Source: Halanaerobiales bacterium (lineage in GTDB: Bacteria; Bacillota; Halanaerobiia; Halanaerobiales; M55B127). Taken from it: 5,452 nt of DNA. The notes under the pieces are model-generated. The model saw only the letters and a list, made by a program, of their open reading frames with translations. It was not told the DNA's origin and searched no databases. How positions within the stretch are numbered: the stretch's first letter is position 1; each line of letters begins with the position of its first letter. The stretch lies in assembly GCA_021736965.1 (NCBI GenBank), contig JAIPEV010000132.1, positions 1 to 5,452 on the forward strand, given 5' to 3'. This document shows positions 1-5,452 of this stretch, one piece after another. Position numbers and translations under genes: made by a program.

Positions 1-139
1 ATTCTGTTGAGCCAATTGGTATTATTATTGTATCATCTTTTTTTAATCTTTCCTCAATCTCTTTAGTGTTCATTGTCTGAAAATATATCTTACTTGCTTT
101 ATCCATATGTCCTTCTTGTGGAAAGTTCCATTTTCCCAT
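1..139 (-). CDS. Creatininase-family amidohydrolase, N-terminal fragment (runs off the window)
   Basis: Only the first 46 codons are present, and the frame stays open to position 1. The protein starts MGKWNFPQEG at an ATG (139-137). After about 35 residues it reaches IIIPIGSTE, which matches the first conserved strand of creatininase-family proteins, where the consensus continues as P-x-G-S-x-E-Q-H-G-x-H-L-P; in the family the Glu and the following His are metal ligands. Family members are metal-dependent hydrolases of amide or related C-N bonds, including creatinine amidohydrolase, MftE and FAPy deformylase. Fragment and context do not tell which. A purine-rich AAGGAAG (152-158) lies upstream, 12-14 bases from the ATG, a little far. 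A stop codon in frame just upstream limits the start; internal ATGs at codons 12 and 23 are possible alternatives. The gene follows the TRAP genes on the same strand but has its own promoter. A role on the same substrate is inference. Confidence 0.72.
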   Translation of the reverse strand, partial: MGKWNFPQEGHMDKASKIYFQTMNTKEIEERLKKDDTIIIPIGSTE

Positions 140-282
140 GACTTTTAATCACTTCCTTCTATTATTATTATTTTTATTTGTAATGTGATCATCAATTATT
201 ATTTTAAATAAAAATATACTGGGTTAACCACCTCCAATAGATTACATCTAATAGGTTATTTACATTTATAACTAAATAATCT

Positions 283-303
283 TATATCAATTTCACTGAT
301 ATA
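283..303 (-). promoter_or_regulatory. Inverted repeat just downstream of the promoter, possible operator
   Basis: TATATCA (283-289) and TGATATA (297-303) are perfect inverted copies separated by 7 bases. The second arm also lies in the 10-base palindrome TGATATATCA (297-306). The repeat would sit at roughly +8 to +28 from the start site predicted by the promoter at 318-346, a common place for a repressor to bind. It could equally be a leader hairpin or a chance AT palindrome. No regulator gene is visible in the window. Confidence 0.35.
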
Positions 304-317
304 TCACCTTTATTTAT

Positions 318-346
318 ATTCTATTTCATAGAGTTATTTTTGTCAA
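318..346 (-). promoter_or_regulatory. Sigma-70/sigma-A-type promoter for the creatininase-like gene
   Basis: On the minus strand a consensus -35 TTGACA (346-341) is followed after exactly 17 bases by TAGAAT (323-318), five of six matches to TATAAT. Transcription would start near position 311, giving a leader of about 170 bases before the ATG at 139. This is the best promoter match in the window, and it lies in the only gap longer than 200 bases. It implies that the creatininase-like gene can be transcribed apart from the TRAP operon, though no strong terminator after dctM rules out read-through. Confidence 0.7.
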
Positions 347-415
347 GGAATATTTTAATTTACTTTAATTTTTTCTAAAACTTATCTCTAATATAATTTA
401 AATTAGATATTTATA

Positions 416-1726
416 CTATCTAGCCAGGTTAGGTAACCACAGCACAATTTGTGGTAATGCAATCATTATTGCAAGTGTTATTAAATCCATTACCCAAAAG
501 ACAAATGTACCTTTATATAATTCTTCAACTGGTATATCTTTATCAAGAGATTTAGCAACAAATATACTAAACCCTACAGGAGGTGTTATTCCTCCTATCT
601 CAAACATCTTAACCATAATTAATCCTAACCAAATCCCACTATAATATGGTGTTAAAATTGAATAAGCTAAAGGAGCAATAATAAGTAATGCAGCCATACT
701 ATTCATAAACATACCCATCACAAAAAATACAGCTACAAAAATGATCAAAGCAACGAGGGGTGAAAACTGTTGAACAACACTAACTGCTTCAAAGATTCCT
801 GAAAAGGTTAAAAAGTTTGAAAAAACCATTGACCCAATAACAATGAAAAACACCATCGCTGTTACACTAGCAGTTTCCCATACATCCTTTTTTATAATCG
901 AAAATGATTTACCTTTATGTCTTAATATAAGTAATATAAAGGTGACAAAAGCTCCAACAGCACCTGCTTCATTTGGTGTAAAAAATCCACTATATATTCC
1001 ACCTATTATTATAATTAAAATAAGGGCTATTCCCCAAGCCCCAGGAAGGGTTTTTAACTTTTCTTTCATAGTATAGTTCTTTTTTTCTTCTTCTCGTTTA
1101 TCTACATCTAATAACATTTTTGGTCTAAATTTCATTAATAAGATTAAACCTATTGAATAAATAGCTGCCTCTAGTAGACCTGGAATAACACCAGCTAATA
1201 ATAATGAACCAATGTTTTCACCTGTTACTGTACCATATAAAACTAATGGTATACTGGGAGGTATTAAAACTCCAATTGTACCTGATGCAGCCAAGCAAGC
1301 TAAGCTTATTCTTTTATTATACCCTTTTTCTGTCATTTGAGGATATAATATCTTACCTATACTTATTGTAGCTGCAGCACCTGAACCTGTAGCTGCTGCA
1401 AACAAAGTACTGGTAGCAATTGCCACCCAATATAGTCCACCTTTTATATTACTTAACCAGGCAGATGTTAATTTAAATGCTTTATCTACAATTCCACTTG
1501 AATTAGCAAAGTATCCCATAAGCATAAAAAGCGGGATAACTGCAAAGGAGTACCTACTACCCTGTTGATATATTGTACGAGCTACAAAGTCTAATGACTG
1601 GCCAAAACTACTTAAAGCAGCAAAACCTAAAAAACCAACTCCTAATAAAGCTAATGAAATATGTACTCCCATAAATAATAAAATTAAAAATATTATAACC
1701 CCTATAATTCCTATCATTAATTCCAT
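416..1726 (-). CDS. dctM: TRAP transporter large membrane subunit DctM
   Basis: This 436-residue integral membrane protein is the ion-coupled transport subunit of a TRAP (tripartite ATP-independent periplasmic) transporter, moving substrate from the binding protein across the cytoplasmic membrane on a sodium or proton gradient. It has about a dozen hydrophobic segments and the length usual for DctM. Family motifs are visible: GSGAAAT at 114-120, then P-Q-M-x-x-x-G-Y (129-136), IPPSIP (155-160), FTPNEAGA (249-256) and ITPPVGFSIFVAK (380-392). A more charged cytoplasmic loop lies near 200-225. The open frame extends upstream to a TTG at 1744, but the ATG at 1726 is the better start: GGAGGA (1737-1742) lies 10 bases before it and would fall inside the coding region if TTG were used. 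It is the last TRAP gene, 170 bases after dctQ. No strong terminator follows its TAG stop. Substrate specificity lies mainly in DctP and cannot be told from this subunit. Confidence 0.95.
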   Translation of the reverse strand: MELMIGIIGVIIFLILLFMGVHISLALLGVGFLGFAALSSFGQSLDFVARTIYQQGSRYSFAVIPLFMLMGYFANSSGIVDKAFKLTSAWLSNIKGGLYWVAIATSTLFAAATGSGAAATISIGKILYPQMTEKGYNKRISLACLAASGTIGVLIPPSIPLVLYGTVTGENIGSLLLAGVIPGLLEAAIYSIGLILLMKFRPKMLLDVDKREEEKKNYTMKEKLKTLPGAWGIALILIIIIGGIYSGFFTPNEAGAVGAFVTFILLILRHKGKSFSIIKKDVWETASVTAMVFFIVIGSMVFSNFLTFSGIFEAVSVVQQFSPLVALIIFVAVFFVMGMFMNSMAALLIIAPLAYSILTPYYSGIWLGLIMVKMFEIGGITPPVGFSIFVAKSLDKDIPVEELYKGTFVFWVMDLITLAIMIALPQIVLWLPNLAR

Positions 1727-1896
1727 ATTGTTATGTTCCTCCAATCCTGATAAAATCTATTTCTAAAATTATTGCTAAAATTTTTATTAATATTTACTTA
1801 CTTAAAGAAATAAGCAAAGATCATACTTTTATATCTTTTTTTAAATAACTTAAATTTTTTAAAATCCCTATAATCGAAATTAATTATATAAATATC
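1727..1896 (-). other. AT-rich gap between dctQ and dctM
   Basis: These 170 bases separate two subunit genes that in many TRAP operons abut, overlap or are fused. Apart from the dctM ribosome binding site (GGAGGA, 1737-1742) I see no gene, no clear promoter and no strong hairpin, only A/T runs. It may hold an RNA processing site or a weak internal promoter, but the sequence does not show one. Confidence 0.5.
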
Positions 1897-2385
1897 TCAC
1901 TTCTTTAAATCTCTCATAAAATTATATATATCCACTGAATATTGTAACATTAATAACATTAATCCAAATGCAACTGCATACCTACCCGGCCAAACTGGAT
2001 AGTTAATGATCCCAGATAATGTTTCTCTTGTTATAAATGAACGGTAAGCAACCAAATAAGAACCATAACTTAACATTCCGATAATAATAAAATCATAAAT
2101 TAAACCTAAAATTATGATTACTCTTCTTGCTTTTATATTGAATTTTTTAAGTAAAAACTCTACTCTAATATGAGCTTTTCTCACTTGAGTAAAACCAACT
2201 GAAAGAAATATTAAAAATATTAGCAAGGTTCTAATTGTACCCAAAGTTCCATATATAGGTCTATTAAATATTACACGTCCGCCTACATCAAGATTTATTG
2301 CAAACATAATAATCAATAGACAAACTGCTCCGATACTTGCTAGATATCTACAAATATTTTTAATTATTTTTTCATAAATTTGCAC
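1897..2385 (-). CDS. dctQ: TRAP transporter small membrane subunit DctQ
   Basis: This 162-residue protein has four hydrophobic segments (about 15-33, 52-67, 88-108 and 132-152), the topology and size of the DctQ subunit that partners DctM in the membrane. The family signature is clear: an R-x-x-F-N-R-P stretch (37-43) after the first helix, and the conserved A-H-I-R-V motif (71-75) after the second. The start is GTG at 2385-2383, preceded by a run of seven Gs (2393-2399) with a 7-base spacer. An ATG ten bases further in is out of frame and cannot be the start. The gene is 70 bases after dctP, with a stem-loop in between, and ends in TGA. Known DctQ proteins are needed for transport, and their exact role is mainly structural within the QM complex. 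Confidence 0.92.
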   Translation of the reverse strand: MQIYEKIIKNICRYLASIGAVCLLIIMFAINLDVGGRVIFNRPIYGTLGTIRTLLIFLIFLSVGFTQVRKAHIRVEFLLKKFNIKARRVIIILGLIYDFIIIGMLSYGSYLVAYRSFITRETLSGIINYPVWPGRYAVAFGLMLLMLQYSVDIYNFMRDLKK

Positions 2386-2392
2386 AATTTTA

Positions 2393-2399
2393 CCCCCCC
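2393..2399 (-). promoter_or_regulatory. G-run Shine-Dalgarno of dctQ
   Basis: The minus strand reads AGGGGGGGT seven bases before the GTG start at 2385. It fixes the dctQ start, because no in-frame ATG has a better site. A run of seven Gs departs from the AGGAGG used by dctP. It could pair with the C-rich arm of the upstream stem-loop. Confidence 0.7.
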
Positions 2400-2417
2400 T
2401 TATAGATATTTTAATAT

Positions 2418-2444
2418 CCCCTCAGATAATAATTACCTGAGGGG
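2418..2444 (-). terminator. Stem-loop in the dctP-dctQ gap (attenuator or mRNA stabiliser)
   Basis: CCCCTCAG (2418-2425) and CTGAGGGG (2437-2444) form a perfect 8-base-pair GC-rich stem with an 11-base loop, in otherwise AT-rich DNA. In the transcript it starts 11 bases after the dctP stop. On the minus strand it is followed by ATATTAAAATATC, not a U-run, so it is not a full intrinsic terminator for the operon; the T-rich flank is on the plus-strand side, where no gene ends. It more likely protects the 3' end of the dctP message or causes partial termination, so that binding protein is made in excess over DctQ and DctM. Such hairpins are a known way to set subunit ratios in transporter operons. 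Confidence 0.75.
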
Positions 2445-2455
2445 TTTTATTATAT

Positions 2456-3556
2456 TTAGTTAGCTTGAATTTCTTCGATTTCTGTTTCAATACTCTTCCA
2501 ATTTGATTCTTGATCAAACTGTTTGTTTAGTTCGATATAGCGATCTAATATTTCCTGTGCTAATTCTTTTGAATATCCAGCTTTTACACAATCATTAACC
2601 CAGGATTTATAAGCAGAAGTAGAACCAAGTGATTTAAGTTTATCTAAAACAGTTTGTGGTGGAGAATAATATACTGCACCAGCTTCTAGAAGTTTATTAA
2701 TAGCCTTAGTTTGATTTTCAGCTCTTAATTTTAAATCATAAGCCTTTGCCTCTTCAACTGCTTCATCAATTGCCTTTTGAATATCTGGTGGGAAACTTTC
2801 ATATTTATCTTTATTCATAATTAAATCCAATGTCCCAGGAGTCCCACTACCGGGATTCATAAAGTAATCTGCTTCTTGTTCTAAGTTTAGATCTAACAGG
2901 GTTGTATTGAAATCGACACCATATACTGCATCAACAACGCCACGAACAAAACCTTCATAAATTTCTGGCCATGCTAATTTAACCGGTACCATACCCCAAG
3001 AAGCAACTGTTACAGCATCACGACCAGCAGCTCTTACCCTTAGTCCTTTAAGATCATCCAATGACATCAACTTTTCATTTTTAGTTATTACAGGACCTAA
3101 AGTAGCAGAACTTGCATAAGTTAATAAGTGTTTCGCATTTAATGCGTCATATTCTGCCCTTATTTCTGGAAATTCTTCTTTTAACTGGTCATAAGCCTTA
3201 GCAATACTGTCAGGTTTAAAACCTGTAAATGGAGTTGATTTAACTAAATTTAATGGGAATTCTGCTGGATAATAATTAATATACAGCATCCCAAAATCAA
3301 TTGTTCCTTTATCTACTAAGTGTGCAATCTCAGTTGGTCCACCCATATTACCTGAATAAAAATATCTGAATTTAAAAATATCCCCCGTTTTTTCATTAAG
3401 TCGCTCAGCAAAATATCTAAAGGTCTTACTAGTTTTATCCATTTCGGAAGCATAGTTAGAAAATACTAAGGTATACTCCGCTGCATTTACTACTCCTACC
3501 GCAAAGATTAATACAAATACCATGACTGTAAAAATTAATAGATTCTTTTTTAACAT
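2456..3556 (-). CDS. dctP: TRAP transporter substrate-binding protein DctP
   Basis: This 366-residue exported protein captures the substrate and delivers it to the DctQM membrane complex. The N-terminus is a typical signal peptide: K3-K4, a hydrophobic core to about residue 22, and a V-N-A site with probable cleavage before A26-E27. In a Gram-positive cell the mature protein would need anchoring by other means, since there is no lipobox cysteine. The fold signature DDLKGLRVRAAG (167-178) contains R175, at the position of the Arg that usually makes a salt bridge with the substrate carboxylate. It is followed by W-P-E-I-Y-E-G-F (196-203) and GVVDAVYG (206-213), where many dicarboxylate binders have G-V-V-D-G-Q-E-N-P. 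The substrate is therefore probably carboxylated, but the subgroup is not the classic C4-dicarboxylate one. AGGAGG (3564-3569) lies seven bases before the ATG. It is first of three TRAP genes and follows the methyltransferase gene by 169 bases. Confidence 0.93.
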   Translation of the reverse strand: MLKKNLLIFTVMVFVLIFAVGVVNAAEYTLVFSNYASEMDKTSKTFRYFAERLNEKTGDIFKFRYFYSGNMGGPTEIAHLVDKGTIDFGMLYINYYPAEFPLNLVKSTPFTGFKPDSIAKAYDQLKEEFPEIRAEYDALNAKHLLTYASSATLGPVITKNEKLMSLDDLKGLRVRAAGRDAVTVASWGMVPVKLAWPEIYEGFVRGVVDAVYGVDFNTTLLDLNLEQEADYFMNPGSGTPGTLDLIMNKDKYESFPPDIQKAIDEAVEEAKAYDLKLRAENQTKAINKLLEAGAVYYSPPQTVLDKLKSLGSTSAYKSWVNDCVKAGYSKELAQEILDRYIELNKQFDQESNWKSIETEIEEIQAN

Positions 3557-3725
3557 TTACTCTCCTCCTCATTATTATTAATCAATAGCTTTACTTTAAT
3601 AGATCAACTTCATCTTTTGAAATATAAGTTATAATAATTTATATATATTTGATTTGTATATTTATTAGATTAAACATTAGTGAATTAAATAGATATTTTC
3701 TTTTTTATATAATCCCTCCCTTTAT
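3557..3725 (-). other. Gap between the methyltransferase-like gene and dctP
   Basis: These 169 AT-rich bases contain the strong dctP ribosome binding site (AGGAGG, 3564-3569). Right after the upstream stop codon there is also a GGGAGGG (3714-3720) that looks like a Shine-Dalgarno but has no usable start codon nearby; the first ATG, about 40 bases further on, opens only 12 codons. I see no TTGACA/TATAAT pair of good quality and no terminator-like stem, so co-transcription of dctP with the upstream genes is plausible but unproven. Confidence 0.5.
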
Positions 3726-5093
3726 TTAATTATACTCACCATACTTTTTACCAGCAGAAATTAAAGCCCGTAAATTCTCTTCTTCTGCATCATCAATCAC
3801 TGCACCAGTTGTAAGCATATATCCACCATCACTTGCAACATTTTCGATGAGTTCTTTTACATAGTTATCTACTTTTTCTGGAGTACCTGCTTTAATCAGT
3901 GATGCTGATACATTACCTCCAAAAGCTGCTTTTCCTGAAAGGTGTTTTTTCACTTCTACCATGTCAGTTTTATCAAAATACCAATAAATTTTACCTTCAG
4001 GTAAGTCTGGATCTGCTAAAAAGTCAAGTCTTTGATTATAGGCTCCCTCAACAAAAAAGGCAGGTATACAACCCTGATCTGTTAGCCCTTTGATCAGTTT
4101 TTTTAATGTAGGCCAGTAAAATTCTGCAAATTGATCTCTAGTCATAAAGATATCTGCTCCCTTATGTAAAGGGATCAAAATAAATGGATTATTACTATTA
4201 CTAGAAGCACTCACCCCCATCTCAATAGCGATAGGTAATAATCTTTCCATAGCTTCTTTAATTTTTTCTGGTCTCCTATAAATATCTAACATAATATCTT
4301 TGGTTCCACGTAATGTGTCACCTAAGATATCAAAGGGAGCTTTCGTAAATCCACCTGTGGTGGCTGGCAGGCCATAATTTGCTGCTACTTCTTGATGTAA
4401 TGTACCAACTGTTTGCATCCATTTTAAGGCTTCTTTACCTGCTTGTAAGATTTGTTCAAAAGATTGCTGAACATCATCAAAACCAAAAGTCATCATAGTT
4501 GGAACCACAAAAGGCAGCTCTATTAAATTAGTAAAAGGAGCTAACTTTGACCATGATTTCATTGATCCAAATATTCTGGGTAGATAAGAACGAATAAAAA
4601 ATCCTGTGGGATCATTAATTAGATCATCATATTCATCTGCTTTCATATACTCTTTTTCTACACATTGATATGGAGTATGGGGCTTAGTACCATTTCCAGG
4701 CCATCTGTATAGATTAAACTGAAGTTTATCAAAAACAGGTGCAGATCCTACAGTGGTACAGCTTGTTTGATAATCAAAATCAAAATCTTTATTAAATTTT
4801 CTCCAGGCCTTAGTCATCTTCTCATAATCATACATTGCTTCTTCAGCTGAGATGTTGGCATAACGGGCTGGATAAAAGCCAATATTTGGTACTATCGGAA
4901 CTCTATCTGGTTTCTTTAAATCAACAACATCTTTTAATCGTTGTACACTATCTTGATATTTATTTTTAATTGCTTCATTTTTAAAATCTAAACCAGGATT
5001 CTTAAAAGAATTAAATCTTGCTTCATATCTTTGATTGGGAGTTAGTTTATCCCAATTATCAGGTAGTGGCAACTTAATCACTCTCCCATCCAT
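3726..5093 (-). CDS. UroD-superfamily corrinoid methyltransferase-like protein without the zinc ligands
   Basis: This 455-residue soluble protein belongs to the uroporphyrinogen decarboxylase/methylcobamide methyltransferase superfamily (TIM barrel). Visible landmarks are KPDRVPI (61-67), an H-K-G-A-D segment (310-314) followed by M-T-R-D-Q-F-A-E-F-Y (317-326), AFFVEGAYNQRLDFL (345-359), FGGNVSASLI (391-400), GTPEKV (403-408) and GGYMLTTGAVIDDAEEENL (423-441). In the MtaA/MtbA enzymes the fourth and last of these hold the zinc ligands His-x-Cys and Cys; here F347, E349 and A431 stand there by my alignment. It is thus unlikely to activate a thiol such as coenzyme M, and is better read as a substrate:corrinoid methyltransferase or a related lyase. 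True heme-pathway UroD is unlikely: the protein is about 100 residues longer, lacks the R-Q-A-G-R motif and sits with a corrinoid protein. The ATG overlaps the corrinoid gene by 16 bases and has only a weak ribosome binding site, which suggests translational coupling. Confidence 0.85.
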   Translation of the reverse strand: MDGRVIKLPLPDNWDKLTPNQRYEARFNSFKNPGLDFKNEAIKNKYQDSVQRLKDVVDLKKPDRVPIVPNIGFYPARYANISAEEAMYDYEKMTKAWRKFNKDFDFDYQTSCTTVGSAPVFDKLQFNLYRWPGNGTKPHTPYQCVEKEYMKADEYDDLINDPTGFFIRSYLPRIFGSMKSWSKLAPFTNLIELPFVVPTMMTFGFDDVQQSFEQILQAGKEALKWMQTVGTLHQEVAANYGLPATTGGFTKAPFDILGDTLRGTKDIMLDIYRRPEKIKEAMERLLPIAIEMGVSASSNSNNPFILIPLHKGADIFMTRDQFAEFYWPTLKKLIKGLTDQGCIPAFFVEGAYNQRLDFLADPDLPEGKIYWYFDKTDMVEVKKHLSGKAAFGGNVSASLIKAGTPEKVDNYVKELIENVASDGGYMLTTGAVIDDAEEENLRALISAGKKYGEYN

Positions 5094-5452
5094 TTTTTAG
5101 CTAATCTTACTGCTTTAACCGCATCTGCAGCCCATCCATCTGCTTGTACATATTCACAGATATCATCATTAATTGGGGCTCCACCAATCATTATCTTTAC
5201 TTGATCACGTAAGCCTGCTTGATCAATCTTTTTAACAGTATCTTTCATCGATTCAAAAGCTACTGTTAATAAACAGCTCATTCCTACAATATCTGGATTA
5301 TATTGATTAATTGCTTTAATAAAATTCTCTGGTGAAACATCTTCTCCAATATCTATAATCTTAAAACCATTTACTTCTAAATTAAAATCAACGATGCCCT
5401 TACCTATATCATGAATATCACCAGCTACAGTTCCCATTAATATAGTTCCAAT
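5078..5452 (-). CDS. Corrinoid (cobalamin)-binding methyl-carrier protein, C-terminal part (runs off the window)
   Basis: The frame is open to the window edge, giving 124 residues; the Met codon at 5437 is internal, since family similarity (I-G-T-I-L-M-G-T-V-A-G-D) continues before it. All three parts of the B12-binding signature are present: D-I-H-D-I-G-K (12-18 of the fragment; H14, codon 5411-5413, would be the lower cobalt ligand), S-C-L (59-61) and G-G (90-91). The Rossmann-like cobalamin domain is complete, while the N-terminal four-helix cap usual in MtaC/MtbC/MttC-type proteins lies outside the window. The protein would carry a methyl group on cobalt between methyltransferases. Its last residues (W-M-G-E, then TGA) overlap the start of the UroD-like gene, the typical pairing of a corrinoid protein with its methyltransferase. 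Family membership is firm; the methyl donor is not known. Confidence 0.93.
   Translation of the reverse strand: MGTILMGTVAGDIHDIGKGIVDFNLEVNGFKIIDIGEDVSPENFIKAINQYNPDIVGMSCLLTVAFESMKDTVKKIDQAGLRDQVKIMIGGAPINDDICEYVQADGWAADAVKAVRLAKKWMGE

Larger units (their letters stand above)
140..415 (-). other. Non-coding region between dctM and the creatininase-like gene
   Basis: These 276 AT-rich bases hold no convincing gene on either strand. Read on the minus strand they contain, in order, a weak AT-rich stem after the dctM stop (387-392 with 402-407), a sigma-70-type promoter (318-346), and three possible hairpins: 283-289 with 297-303, 256-262 with 273-279, and 238-242 with 246-250. These are followed by a Shine-Dalgarno-like GGAGGTGG (228-235) with no start codon at the right distance, the palindrome GGTTAACC (222-229), and finally the ribosome binding site of the downstream gene. 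The transcript leader would be about 170 bases. I could not match it to a known riboswitch class, and runs of A and T make small hairpins common by chance. Confidence 0.6.

Noticed and set aside
144..191. 15-codon reading frame (MITLQIK start) as a leader peptide before the creatininase-like gene
   Set aside because: It has no ribosome binding site at a usable distance (the GGAGGTGG is more than 30 bases away) and its low-complexity Ile run comes from ATA repeats.
155..215. ATT/ATTT repeats as a microsatellite or CRISPR-like array
   Set aside because: They are short, irregular low-complexity AT sequence without regular spacers or conserved repeat units.
387..407. AT-rich stem (387-392 with 402-407) as terminator of the TRAP operon
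   Set aside because: The stem has only six base pairs, mostly A-T, and no U-run follows on the minus strand, so it is too weak to call.
843..1076. Plus-strand open frame of 77 codons
   Set aside because: It lies wholly inside dctM on the opposite strand, has no good ribosome binding site and resembles no known family; it is an antisense shadow.
1727..1744. TTG at 1744 as the start of dctM
   Set aside because: It would place the GGAGGA ribosome binding site inside the coding region and add six polar residues before the membrane helix; the ATG at 1726 fits better.
3899..4093. Plus-strand open frame of 64 codons
   Set aside because: It lies wholly inside the methyltransferase-like gene, antisense to it, with no family features; a shadow.
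3726..5093. Classical uroporphyrinogen III decarboxylase (hemE) of heme synthesis
   Set aside because: There is no R-Q-A-G-R motif, the protein is about 100 residues too long, and the neighbours are corrinoid and transport genes rather than heme genes.

Overview
The window is a low-GC (strongly A+T-rich), densely coding stretch in which every supported gene reads on the minus strand. The A/T-biased codons, AGGAGG-type ribosome binding sites, GTG start and a corrinoid methyl-transfer module next to a TRAP transporter suggest an anaerobic low-GC Firmicute, for example of the Clostridia or Halanaerobiales type. That placement is an inference from composition and gene content; no rRNA or other phylogenetic marker is present. 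TGA is used as a normal stop.

In transcription order (high to low coordinates) the layout is: (1) the C-terminal part of a corrinoid (B12) binding protein, cut by the window edge at 5452; (2) a 455-residue protein of the uroporphyrinogen decarboxylase (UroD)/corrinoid methyltransferase superfamily, overlapping gene 1 by 16 bases; (3) a 169-base AT-rich gap, then a complete tripartite TRAP transporter in the order dctP (periplasmic binding protein), dctQ (small membrane subunit), dctM (large membrane subunit); (4) a 276-base non-coding region with a good sigma-70-type promoter, an inverted repeat and possible leader hairpins; (5) the first 46 codons of a creatininase-family amidohydrolase, cut by the window edge at position 1.

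The most economical reading is an uptake-and-demethylation module. The TRAP system would import an organic acid or zwitterion, the UroD-like protein would move a methyl group between that compound (or a product of it) and the cobalt of the neighbouring corrinoid protein, and the creatininase-like hydrolase could open or cleave an amide of the same compound. The substrate cannot be read from the sequence. The UroD-like protein lacks all three zinc ligands (His-x-Cys and a distal Cys) of the MtaA/MtbA coenzyme M methyltransferases, with Phe, Glu and Ala in their places, so it is unlikely to be a standard thiol-activating methyltransferase.

Regulatory features include a stem-loop in the dctP-dctQ gap that probably sets the excess of binding protein over membrane subunits, a seven-G Shine-Dalgarno before a GTG start for dctQ, and a separate promoter for the creatininase-like gene.
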